This document shows positions 55,022 to 62,560 of a stretch of 64,000 nt of DNA, in pieces. Numbering within the stretch: position 1 is the first letter of the stretch; every line of letters begins with the position of its first letter. The stretch is from Xylanibacter ruminicola Ga6B6 (lineage in GTDB: Bacteria > Bacteroidota > Bacteroidia > Bacteroidales > Bacteroidaceae), in the NCBI RefSeq assembly GCF_000687715.1, contig NZ_JHXD01000012.1, positions 35,673 through 99,672 on the forward strand, read 5' to 3'. The position numbers were made by a program, and so were the translations under genes. A model generated the notes under the pieces. That model saw only the letters and a list, made by a program, of their open reading frames with translations. It ran no database searches and had not been told where the DNA came from.

Positions 55022-57395
55022 TTCCGGTCCAACCTGCGTCCTTAGCTTTTTCAAATATATCTAATGCCCACTTTGACTGCTTATACGACAATGGCTTGTT
55101 GCGTTTCATATTCCAAGCAACCTGACCAACGAATGCTTGTTCCTTAGGAGTGAGTTCTCCTGGGTTTTCTTTAGACCAATTATTTATGCTGAACCATATT
55201 TCAGAATCAATCTCGGCCGCTTCATTGATAAACTTTTGTTGACCTTCTGTTACCTCAACATCCATATCACCAGTGGCTGAACACAAGTTTTGTGGGATAT
55301 TAACATCCCCCTGATTTGAAGCCTTGATCTTAAGAGAATCCCAACACTGGGTTTTCTTGGTCCATTCATTAACATTTTCTCCTTCGTTGATATTGAAGAT
55401 GTGACTATAAACAATAGGTTCAATCTTCTTAACATACTGAAGAACTTTAAAGAGCATCGTTTCTTTTATAAGTTTTATGTCTTCATCGGGGATACTCTTG
55501 GGAACATATTTATTTCTTCGTTTACCTTCAGTCGTGGTATAGCTCTCTTTTACTTTATAAGTAACATGCTCGGCACCAACTAACAATTTTGCATAAACAC
55601 TATAGATGTCGATGGTCAATTCATTATAGACTGATGGTGTAATAACACATTGCTCCTTCCAAATGGTATCCAAATTCAACGCTTTACCTGACAGATAGGA
55701 CAACAATGATACAGTATATGCTACCATATTTGATTTATAACCAGGTAATGCTAAACCATCTTTACCATATAATGCATCAACAGCTTTAAACAGTATAGCT
55801 TTTGCTATGGTTCTATGGTATCGGGTAGCATCAAAACGTACGCCTTGCTGTTTCATACGATTAAAGAATACACCATAATTGTTTTCTCCACCCTTACAAA
55901 CACTTGCAGGATTTTGATCCCATGCCATCATAAATTTCGATAACATCGTCTTATCAAACATCTGTGTCTTTGGATATTCGGCATAAAACTCCTTTTCAGC
56001 CTTCGTACCACCTCGTTTTGCTTTGTCGAGATATTGGCCACGGGTACGCTCAAAGAACCATTTTGAAACAGGCTTACCTGTAACGTCCATAACCCACTCC
56101 TCACGAGAACGCTGTTCAAGTTCAACAAGGAATTGTTCGTTGATATTGAAGTCTGACTTCTTGACCGCTGACTGCGTATTAGCAAATCGCGATATTCTTG
56201 GAACAACTACAGGCAATTCGTCTTTATCTTTTACTACAGATATTTTCATGGCGACATAAACCTTGGTCAGCTCGGTAACATCTACATCTTTCATGCTCAT
56301 CACTGCATGAATGGCAGCTGTGGTCTGACCACCATTAACAATCTGCCATGATTTTATACGAGTAATGGCATTACCATCTTCATTCAACTTTATTTCTGAC
56401 GCTGTTGCGGAAATGCCGTTATTATAGGCAAAAAACATATCGGGTTCCGGATCAGAATCCTCAATGCCTTTCAACTTTTCCCTTGCTGTCGCTTTATGAC
56501 CAATTAAAGTGTCACGAATGCCTTTGTTCGATGCACCCTTGAACTGTAAGAAAGTTCGAACATTCATTTCAAGTATCTGCTGATGGTATTTATGATACAC
56601 CGACTGCAATATAATGCCAGGAATAATACAGAGGTAACATGACACCTTATCAGAAACATCCGGCATTTTAATACAAGGTAGCGTACAATTATAGTCACCT
56701 TCGAAATCTACTATAATTGGACTTTTGCCAGAAATAATATGATCCTGTTGCATAATACGCTTTGCATCCCATACATAGAACTCACAACTGGTACCAGACT
56801 CCAACTCCGTACTTGGTTTGTCATAACTGGATGGCATAATTGCATTTGTCAGCAAGAACAAACGAATACGGTCAATATCGGATGTTTCGTTAATAAGTTG
56901 GGCAACTTGATAAAGGTCGCTCTTATCTTCACTTATTTTGGAATAGATAGTTCCAGCTTTTGACTGGTCATAAAAACGGTTCAACCAGTTGAAGCGTCGA
57001 TCAAGTTCGTTAGCCGATATCTTTATATTTTCATCTGGATCAACATAAAGCGTAAGGAACAGATCGACTGTTGTCAAGTCCTCATCACCGTTGAACCCCC
57101 AAGCGTCAATACCCACACCGTTCTTTGCACGATATGAACAGATGTTTACTTGATTTACATCACCTGCTCCTTGTATATAACCAATAACCATTTCTGTCAG
57201 CTCATCCTTAGGATTATCAGCCATCAAAAGTTGGTCATCAAGATCCTCTTTAAATTGCTCAACTTCTGTCAGCTCTTTCTCAAAAACCCTACCAATAGCT
57301 TCGTTAACATAAGGCGCTGTTTCTTGAACTTTGAAATCATCAAATTGTTCTTCGTTTGGATTCATACCTTTATTCGTTTTTTGTTTGTTATTCAT
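55014..57395 (-). CDS. AIPR (abortive infection phage resistance) family protein
   Basis: 793 residues from ATG 57395; ATG 57365 is an alternative and the frame to 57485 runs into the leader structures. The family core is clear: FFAYNNGISATASEI near 328 and SWQIVNGGQTTAAIHAVMS near 357, followed by VVPRISRFANTQSAVKKSDF. AIPR proteins are found with restriction-modification and abortive-infection loci; their biochemical role is not settled. It is the first gene of the defence operon and starts 10 nt after a terminator-like hairpin. Confidence 0.85.
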   Translation of the reverse strand: MNNKQKTNKGMNPNEEQFDDFKVQETAPYVNEAIGRVFEKELTEVEQFKEDLDDQLLMADNPKDELTEMVIGYIQGAGDVNQVNICSYRAKNGVGIDAWGFNGDEDLTTVDLFLTLYVDPDENIKISANELDRRFNWLNRFYDQSKAGTIYSKISEDKSDLYQVAQLINETSDIDRIRLFLLTNAIMPSSYDKPSTELESGTSCEFYVWDAKRIMQQDHIISGKSPIIVDFEGDYNCTLPCIKMPDVSDKVSCYLCIIPGIILQSVYHKYHQQILEMNVRTFLQFKGASNKGIRDTLIGHKATAREKLKGIEDSDPEPDMFFAYNNGISATASEIKLNEDGNAITRIKSWQIVNGGQTTAAIHAVMSMKDVDVTELTKVYVAMKISVVKDKDELPVVVPRISRFANTQSAVKKSDFNINEQFLVELEQRSREEWVMDVTGKPVSKWFFERTRGQYLDKAKRGGTKAEKEFYAEYPKTQMFDKTMLSKFMMAWDQNPASVCKGGENNYGVFFNRMKQQGVRFDATRYHRTIAKAILFKAVDALYGKDGLALPGYKSNMVAYTVSLLSYLSGKALNLDTIWKEQCVITPSVYNELTIDIYSVYAKLLVGAEHVTYKVKESYTTTEGKRRNKYVPKSIPDEDIKLIKETMLFKVLQYVKKIEPIVYSHIFNINEGENVNEWTKKTQCWDSLKIKASNQGDVNIPQNLCSATGDMDVEVTEGQQKFINEAAEIDSEIWFSINNWSKENPGELTPKEQAFVGQVAWNMKRNKPLSYKQSKWALDIFEKAKDAGWTGNE

Positions 57396-57404
57396 TGAGA
57401 AACG

Positions 57405-57439
57405 AAAAATGCCCTCCTCTTCGCTTGGAAGAGAAGGGC
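57405..57439 (-). terminator. Proximal intrinsic terminator, 10 nt before the AIPR start
   Basis: On the minus strand GCCCTTCTCTTC / GAAGAGGAGGGC, 12 pairs including one G-U, 5-nt loop, then ATTTTT. The first arm overlaps the strand 57435-57444, which can instead pair with 57504-57513, so terminator and alternative fold exclude each other. Confidence 0.6.
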
Positions 57440-57650
57440 GTGGAGATGAACGATTGAATGAAGCAAGGTTTAGGACTACCCACATCAGACAACAATCCTA
57501 CAGTCCACGCCCTATTTTGAGAGCGCGAACATCCATTGCCTTGTCTGACTGATGCGTTTGCCGAGGTCCTAATTCTGCTTCTTCAGCCTAATCAAGGATG
57601 TTCAAGACTCGAAAGCCTATATTACATTTCTAATATTATTCCTCATATTG

Positions 57651-57848
57651 TTGGTCGACTTTATGAAATTATTACTCTTGTTTCTTAGTTATTCGCCAAA
57701 ACATAAAAAAGCATACCCGATTCCCTCGTGTTCCAAAGTTCGGGTAGTCGACCAAGAAGACCCAGAAGCGAAAACAATTGGGAAGGGTATGCCATAACGG
57801 CACACCTTACTCCCAAGGCTTGCTTCAATGTTTGGTCGACATTTTGAA
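57651..57848. repeat. Direct repeats flanking the distal leader module
   Basis: TTGGTCGACTTTATGAA (57651-57667) and TTGGTCGACATTTTGAA (57832-57848), 15 of 17 identical; the core GTCGACCAA also occurs inverted at 57747-57755. Confidence 0.6.
57705..57792 (-). terminator. Distal terminator-like structure with competing hairpin
   Basis: Arms at 57785-57792 and 57711-57718 (8 bp), extended by 57780-57784/57721-57725 (5 bp), with T6 following on the minus strand (57705-57710). The upstream arm can instead pair with 57799-57806 as an 8-bp hairpin with a 5-nt loop (57786-57806). Confidence 0.5.
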
Positions 57849-57863
57849 CTTTAAACCTTAGTC

Positions 57864-57881
57864 ATAAGATATGTATCTTAT
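57864..57881. promoter_or_regulatory. 18-bp palindrome in the defence leader
   Basis: ATAAGATA-TG-TATCTTAT, perfect half sites. Possible operator or RNA hairpin. Confidence 0.4.
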
Positions 57882-57977
57882 AATCAGCAAAATATGCACC
57901 GCGCCGTATCAGCCCTGTTCACTCCAGAACCGCTGTGTGCTGCTTTTTACACAAGCACAGACGGAACGATTGCACTG

Positions 57978-58008
57978 CAAAAGTACAACAAATTTCGCAT
58001 CCTGCAAA
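57978..58008 (-). promoter_or_regulatory. Full -33/-7 promoter of the defence operon leader
   Basis: On the minus strand TTTG (58005-58008), 19-nt spacer, TACTTTTG (57978-57985). It is the only complete promoter found upstream of AIPR. An 18-bp palindrome (57864-57881) lies ~95 nt downstream in the leader, a possible operator. An 11-bp inverted repeat pairs the -7 region with that of the divergent promoter at 58051. Confidence 0.7.
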
Positions 58009-58026
58009 ACAAAACAACGATTATTT

Positions 58027-58058
58027 TTGGTGGTTTGCAAAAATCCGTGTACTTTTGC
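58027..58058 (+). promoter_or_regulatory. Promoter of hairpin-RNA copy 3
   Basis: TTTG (58027-58030), 20-nt spacer, TACTTTTG (58051-58058); the spacer has GGTTTGCAAAAATC, resembling the same region of copies 2 and 4. Confidence 0.65.
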
Positions 58059-58064
58059 TGCCAA

Positions 58065-58132
58065 ATTAGTTTTTCATAATTTATATAATCATAGTGAGAG
58101 GAATCAGCAGCGACTGCTCATTCCCCTTTTTT
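58065..58132 (+). ncRNA. Hairpin-RNA family, copy 3 (short form)
   Basis: Predicted ~68-nt RNA lacking hairpin I. Hairpin II (58097-58126): GAGGAAT, unpaired C, AGCAG, CGA, CTGCT, C, ATTCCcC, then T6. It overlaps the 3' end of the convergent NUDIX remnant, whose last residues (EDIKKGE) are encoded by the T tract and arm. Confidence 0.55.
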
Positions 58133-58360
58133 GATGTCCTCAACTACCACCAAATCGGCTGGTAACCAATCTACACAATCAAGTTGATCTATAGTTAGCC
58201 AGCGGGCTGCCTCGTGCTCTTTAAGCGTCAGGGCTCCACTCACTACACTACACCAGAAGCAATGCATAGTTAAATGAAACTTAGGATAATCCCACTCTAC
58301 GGTTTTAACCAACCGCTCCACTGTGATTTTTGTTTCCAGCTCTTCCCAAAGATATTGTTT
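58118..58360 (-). pseudogene. 5'-truncated NUDIX (MutT-like) remnant
   Basis: The frame ending at 58118 encodes the C-terminal half of a NUDIX protein: EELETKITVERLVKTVEWDYPKF, then HCFWC and WLTIDQLDCVDWLPAD. It parallels the intact NUDIX protein at 42705-43355 (REELAAEITIEKYLEKVEWSYPKF; WLPAD). The sequence before EEL, including the first part of the NUDIX box, is missing, and upstream sequence continues in another frame. A short internal-start protein (67 residues) could still be made but would lack the catalytic box. Confidence 0.65.
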
Positions 58361-58535
58361 TTCTTCCCGTAAATATCAAAACCTCAGAAGCATCTGATGA
58401 CATCTCGAAATATCTTTTTATCTCTGTCGTTAGGTTTCGAACATTATACACGGAAGCTCCGTCATGGGCATGAAGGCACTGGAACTGCTGACCTCTGAGA
58501 CCGAAGAGTCTATCTTTTAATTCAGCCGCCCGCAA
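58305..58535 (-). CDS. Short unrecognised frame after the AspT-like gene
   Basis: 76 residues, starting inside the end of the transporter gene (14-nt overlap). The first ~58 residues look protein-like (LFGLRGQQFQCLHAHDGASV; LTTEIKRYFEMSSDASEVLIF). The last ~18 are read out of frame through the NUDIX remnant. It may be the 3' fragment of a gene joined to the remnant, or a chimeric leftover. No family recognised. Confidence 0.35.
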   Translation of the reverse strand: MRAAELKDRLFGLRGQQFQCLHAHDGASVYNVRNLTTEIKRYFEMSSDASEVLIFTGRKTISLGRAGNKNHSGAVG

Positions 58536-60192
58536 TCATAAGTAACATCTGCACGAGAATAACTCTGGCGAACATGCCCAAAGGATAGACCGTGGCATAA
58601 CTGACGGAAGGACTGTTGCCCTCAATGGTGTCGTTGACATATGCCAAAGCCATCGGATTGGCCATACTTCCGCTAAGGATGCCGCAGATGGTGCCGTAGT
58701 CGAACTTGTGGCTCCGCAGGGCAGCCATGCCCACCAATAGCACAGGCACAACAGTGAGTGCAAAGCCTATGCAAATCCAGAGGATACCTTCTGGTCTTAT
58801 GACCGTCTCGAAAAACTGTGCGCCACTATCCAGACCAAGAGAGGCCAGATAGAGCGAGAGCCCCAACTTACGGAGCATCAGCGAGGCACTGCGGGTAGTG
58901 TAGGTGATGAGGTGAAACCGCGGCCCAAAAGCTCCCACGATGATACCTACCACGATGGGGCCTCCTGCGATGCCCAGCCTGACCGGAATGCTCATGCCAG
59001 GCAACTGGAGCGGGAGACTGCCCAGGGCAAGACCGAGGATGATGCCAATGAAAATAGCGGCCAGGTTGGGCTCGTTTAGGCTCTGAACGCTGTTGCCGAA
59101 GAAAGCCTCAACGGCATCGACGGACTTGGGGTCACCCACGATGTGAAGACGGTCACCATACTGCAACCGCAGGTCTGGCGTGGCCAGCAACTTGATGTCA
59201 CCACGTGTGATACGGCTAATGTTGACACGGTAAGTGTGGCGTATCTTCAGACTGCCAAGTCGCCTGCCGTTGAGTATCGGTTTGGTGAGCACTACCACGC
59301 GGCTCTCCATCTTGTTATCGAGTGCATTCCAGTCCACCTTCTCGCTGTTCCAGTCTTCCGGCTCTTCCACATGCAGGCCTATTAGGATTTCGAGCATTGA
59401 GGCATCTTCCTTTTTGGTGACTACCATTAGGCGGTCGTCCAACTGTAGTTGGGTTGTCGACTTGGGCACGATGACTTCGTCACCGCGCCAGATACGCGAG
59501 ATGATAAACCGCAAGTGAGTCATCGTCGCAATCTCTTCCAGACTCTTGCCAACGATGGCGGGATTAACCACGTTGAACCGGGCAATGTAGGTCTCGTTCT
59601 CTTCACTGATACTTCTGGGCATCAGGTCGGCAGGGCGTACGAAAAATTTGCGCATAAACAGGATGGCGAGGATGACACCTACCACACCCAACGGATAGGT
59701 GACGGCACAACCGAGGGCCGTCCCACTGTGGGGGATGCCCAGCTGTGACAGTGTCTGCTGGGCAGCACCTAGTGCAGGTGTATTGGTGGTAGCTCCACAG
59801 AGCAGTCCCGCCATGTCAGGCATACTGATGCCTGTAAGCGGACAGAGACAGACTGCCATCGCCGTGCCGATGAGAATGACGGCCAGCCCCCACAGGTTGA
59901 GTGTAACACCCTCGTGGGCCAGCGAACCGAAGAAACCGGGACCCACGCTCAGGCCGAGACAATAGACAAACAGAATCAAACCGAAACTTTGGGCATAGTC
60001 AAGCATCCTGGAATCTACTTCAAAACCGAAATGACCTGCTAGGATACCAACAAAAAATACGAATGCCACGCCAAGGCTTATACCCATGACCCGAATCTTG
60101 CCCAAGGCAAGCCCCAAGGCACAAATCAGCGACAGTACCACTACGGTCTGCATAGCCGATGGATTAAAAAGCAGATTGTTTATCCACTCCAT
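58522..60192 (-). CDS. AspT/YidE/YbjL-family transporter
   Basis: 556 residues. Two homologous membrane halves (about 1-190 and 380-556, each ~5-6 segments; duplicated blocks GLLCGATTNTPALGAAQ and GTICGILSGSMANPMALAY) around a soluble centre with two TrkA-C/RCK_C domains (about 210-285 and 300-375). This is the putative aspartate:alanine exchanger-type layout; substrate not known. A TACCTTTG box (minus strand) is at 60212-60219. The 60193-60296 stretch otherwise shows nothing. Confidence 0.88.
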   Translation of the reverse strand: MEWINNLLFNPSAMQTVVVLSLICALGLALGKIRVMGISLGVAFVFFVGILAGHFGFEVDSRMLDYAQSFGLILFVYCLGLSVGPGFFGSLAHEGVTLNLWGLAVILIGTAMAVCLCPLTGISMPDMAGLLCGATTNTPALGAAQQTLSQLGIPHSGTALGCAVTYPLGVVGVILAILFMRKFFVRPADLMPRSISEENETYIARFNVVNPAIVGKSLEEIATMTHLRFIISRIWRGDEVIVPKSTTQLQLDDRLMVVTKKEDASMLEILIGLHVEEPEDWNSEKVDWNALDNKMESRVVVLTKPILNGRRLGSLKIRHTYRVNISRITRGDIKLLATPDLRLQYGDRLHIVGDPKSVDAVEAFFGNSVQSLNEPNLAAIFIGIILGLALGSLPLQLPGMSIPVRLGIAGGPIVVGIIVGAFGPRFHLITYTTRSASLMLRKLGLSLYLASLGLDSGAQFFETVIRPEGILWICIGFALTVVPVLLVGMAALRSHKFDYGTICGILSGSMANPMALAYVNDTIEGNSPSVSYATVYPLGMFARVILVQMLLMIAGG

Positions 60193-60296
60193 GTCTCACA
60201 CGATTTGGCTACAAAGGTAGTCATTTTATGTCGAATGACCGAGTGCTTTTTGTTTTTTAACCTCCTTTTACATCAGATTGTGACGCGGAATTTAGG

Positions 60297-60326
60297 GTGA
60301 TTTCCAAAGTTATTTGGTGCGATTGC
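60297..60326. repeat. Direct repeat DR1: remnant of a GH3 gene end
   Basis: 30 nt, 26 identical to DR2 (62531-62560), the first 16 positions exactly. On the minus strand it reads the codons for N-R-T-K, a stop, and 13 nt of 3' flank. The four differences from DR2 are all third-position, synonymous changes. It abuts the stop codon of the 682-aa gene. Confidence 0.7.
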
Positions 60327-62374
60327 TATCTATTAGGAATATCAATCAATGCCTTACCAACTCTAACCAGACGTCCATCTTTTACACAAAGATAGATTAC
60401 ATTTTCTACACTACGTTTAGTGGATGAGGGGCGGCGCTCGAGTACCTGGTTAATCAAATCGCGCACGCGGACAGGACTATCGGACTGGGCCACCACATCT
60501 ATAACCAAGTCGAACAATGAACCAGGAAAAACGCCCCACTCGACCAGCGAGTAGATGGTTGTTTTACCGATATTTATCAACCTTTCATCCTTGAACAGAT
60601 AGGGTTTGATTTGTAAAGGGGTTTTATATTTACTTCGGGGATAAAGCTGTTTATAGCGGGCAAAGATATCTTTAACAAACATTCCCTTACCGTTATCCTT
60701 GATAATGTTATAGAATATCTCCGCGTAATCAATGCGGTTGGCAGGCAACTGCACATAATGATCCTGGACACAGAGACCCCAGAAATCCTTGATGATACAC
60801 TCGAACACATACAAAAAATGCTCAACACTATCGGCACTAATCACTTTACCCTCCCTCCAATATTTGGGATTGCTTACAAAGGGGCGTAATGATATCTTAT
60901 CGGTATTTTTACGGAACTTGCGTACCATGATATCGAAATCTTCAAAAGCCGAAAAGAATTTATAGTTTAAATACTTAGCATCGTAAATACAAGTATGGAA
61001 TGGCTGGTTCCCATTGATATATGCAGAGATTTTGCCTATACCTATATCAGTATATCGGGTTGTAAAATGCAATACTCGCGAATCCTGAAATAGGTTAGCC
61101 AAGCAGGCATAGGTATTAAACGAGATAGACAAATGCTCACGGCGGGAAATATTTTTAAACTGCGACATTCTGGGGGTTAGCACACCAGTAAACGACAGGT
61201 TATACGGCTGCCACCATTGGGGATTCATCACGTTTTTATAATCCTGGTCGGCAAACGATTTAATTCCAATAATTTGTCGAATTCTCTCTCTTGATAACTT
61301 ACTGCGAGCTGCTGCCAGCGTAGCCTCATCACCCAAGCCACAGTACGATGCAAAAATCTTGGCATTATTATTGGTAGTGGTATTAAAATACCTACACAAG
61401 ATGTAGAACATAGGATAATGATGATGTTTGTCGTAGAACTGACTAACAAATTCGACATCATCGTTACTAAGAAAGTGGAACTGGTACTTGCAGAGATTGT
61501 AACGTACGTTATCTGTATTATCAAAGAGTATCTTATGATATATAGGTTCGAAATCGGCCAACAACTTTTTTAATTGCTGAAAACGCTCTATTCCCACACG
61601 AGGCAAACGGAATAATTCATTTTCGTTCTTTAGAAAACACATGAACTCAAGATAATCAATCTCACCTTTTACAATCACACTTTGGGTTTTGTTATCATAT
61701 CGAGACAGTGTTTCCTCGAACGCATGTCTCAGCAAAGAATCCTTATCGGGGGTGATATTGGCAAAATGAACCAAACGCACATTATTATTATTCCGATAAT
61801 AAGAAAGCCATTTTACGGCATCAACAAAATCATCGTAATTCCCATGAAATAAGGCACGATCCTTTAAAGTTTCCTTAATCTTTGAACAGATGTTTAATAT
61901 CATATCCAAACAGGCTAATGCGTATTTCTCGTTATATACAAATATAATATTACACACTTGATAAGGATAGTACAGCAAGTCGCGTGCAAACAAGGTGTAA
62001 TCTGGGTAAATGGCACGCAGTGCATCGATTACGTCAGCGTCGTACAGCTGTTGCTTTTCGAGCTCATTCCTAAACAAAATACTAACAGTTTCGATGAGTT
62101 CCTTTTCGGATTGGGCTTCAAAATCTACAGCATGTTGGCTGATATACGCTTTATATTTTTTTCCGAACTGATGTAGAAAATCGCTCACATCTGCCGGGCA
62201 ACTGATACCAACGTTTTCAAATTTATAACGACGCTTATCGCGGTATATCCAAGGCAACACATCTCTATAAGAGCTGAATAATTTATATATTCCACTCCAG
62301 GCATCCACGCGATAATCCTCCATCAGTTTTTGAAACGCAATATGCAACTTATAATTATATGTATATTCGAGCAT
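60326..62374 (-). CDS. Unknown 682-residue protein with a sigma-region-4-like HTH and C-terminal winged helices
   Basis: No signal peptide or membrane segment. Most of the protein is unassigned and rich in Tyr/Phe/Asn. Near residue 355-375, DEATLAAARSKLSRERIRQI copies the region-4 HTH of sigma-70 factors (x-L-x-R-E-R-I-R-Q-I). The last ~150 residues contain two winged-helix/HARE-like units (AEIFYNIIKDNGKGMFVKDI; LFDLVIDVVAQSDSPVRVRDL), the second ending GRLVRVGKALIDI. Codon use is AT-rich like the defence operon. Probably a DNA-binding regulator; partner and target unknown. It has its own full promoter and is bracketed by 30-bp direct repeats. Confidence 0.75.
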   Translation of the reverse strand: MLEYTYNYKLHIAFQKLMEDYRVDAWSGIYKLFSSYRDVLPWIYRDKRRYKFENVGISCPADVSDFLHQFGKKYKAYISQHAVDFEAQSEKELIETVSILFRNELEKQQLYDADVIDALRAIYPDYTLFARDLLYYPYQVCNIIFVYNEKYALACLDMILNICSKIKETLKDRALFHGNYDDFVDAVKWLSYYRNNNNVRLVHFANITPDKDSLLRHAFEETLSRYDNKTQSVIVKGEIDYLEFMCFLKNENELFRLPRVGIERFQQLKKLLADFEPIYHKILFDNTDNVRYNLCKYQFHFLSNDDVEFVSQFYDKHHHYPMFYILCRYFNTTTNNNAKIFASYCGLGDEATLAAARSKLSRERIRQIIGIKSFADQDYKNVMNPQWWQPYNLSFTGVLTPRMSQFKNISRREHLSISFNTYACLANLFQDSRVLHFTTRYTDIGIGKISAYINGNQPFHTCIYDAKYLNYKFFSAFEDFDIMVRKFRKNTDKISLRPFVSNPKYWREGKVISADSVEHFLYVFECIIKDFWGLCVQDHYVQLPANRIDYAEIFYNIIKDNGKGMFVKDIFARYKQLYPRSKYKTPLQIKPYLFKDERLINIGKTTIYSLVEWGVFPGSLFDLVIDVVAQSDSPVRVRDLINQVLERRPSSTKRSVENVIYLCVKDGRLVRVGKALIDIPNR

Positions 62375-62415
62375 AGTTTTTTATTGCAATTTTTCTGTTC
62401 AGTTTAATTCGGCCA

Positions 62416-62447
62416 CAAAAGTAGCACTTTTTTTCGCAACCAGCAAA
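62416..62447 (-). promoter_or_regulatory. Full -33/-7 promoter of the 682-aa gene
   Basis: On the minus strand TTTG (62444-62447), 20-nt spacer, TACTTTTG (62416-62423); start codon about 42 nt downstream. Confidence 0.7.
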
Positions 62448-62486
62448 ATTTTGATAATAAATATTTTGGTGGTTTGTAAAAAACAT

Positions 62487-62520
62487 AAAGAGGAATCAGC
62501 AGCGATGCTCATTCCTCTTT
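62487..62520 (+). repeat. Hairpin-RNA family, copy 4 (hairpin only)
   Basis: The most regular copy: AAAGAGGAAT, unpaired C, AGCA, GCGA tetraloop, TGCT, C, ATTCCTCTTT. A promoter-like stretch (ATTTTGGTGGTTTG) like that of copy 3 lies just upstream, but no TAnnTTTG follows, so it may be silent or serve only as a terminator of the GH3 gene. Confidence 0.6.
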
Positions 62521-62530
62521 CTCGTTTTAT

Positions 62531-62560
62531 GTGATTTCCAAAGTTACTTAGTACGGTTGC
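62531..62560. repeat. Direct repeat DR2: 3' end of the GH3 gene
   Basis: Partner of DR1; covers the final codons (N-R-T-K, stop) of the intact GH3 gene and 13 nt beyond. The ~2.2 kb between DR1 and DR2 holds the 682-aa gene and hairpin copy 4. Confidence 0.7.

Larger units (their letters stand above)
57405..57970 (-). ncRNA. Long structured leader of the defence operon (two tandem modules)
   Basis: From the expected start near 57970 to 57405, no gene on either strand. Distal module (57705-57848) and proximal module (57405-57603), each rich in inverted repeats and each ending in a hairpin plus T run. In the proximal module the pairs are 57435-57444/57504-57513, 57470-57476/57566-57572, 57483-57492/57541-57554 and 57527-57534/57596-57603; several cross, so they cannot all form as a simple fold. 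A 17-nt direct repeat (57651-57667, 57832-57848) flanks the distal module. It could be a tandem attenuator or two separate small RNAs. Confidence 0.55.

Noticed and set aside
57405..57850. Retron, tmRNA or RNase P RNA in the defence leader
   Set aside because: No reverse transcriptase nearby, and none of the conserved tmRNA or RNase P segments could be found; kept as an unassigned structured leader.
57871..58134. An 87-codon frame in the divergent promoter region
   Set aside because: It crosses two opposed promoters and hairpin copy 3; no start signal and no recognisable protein.
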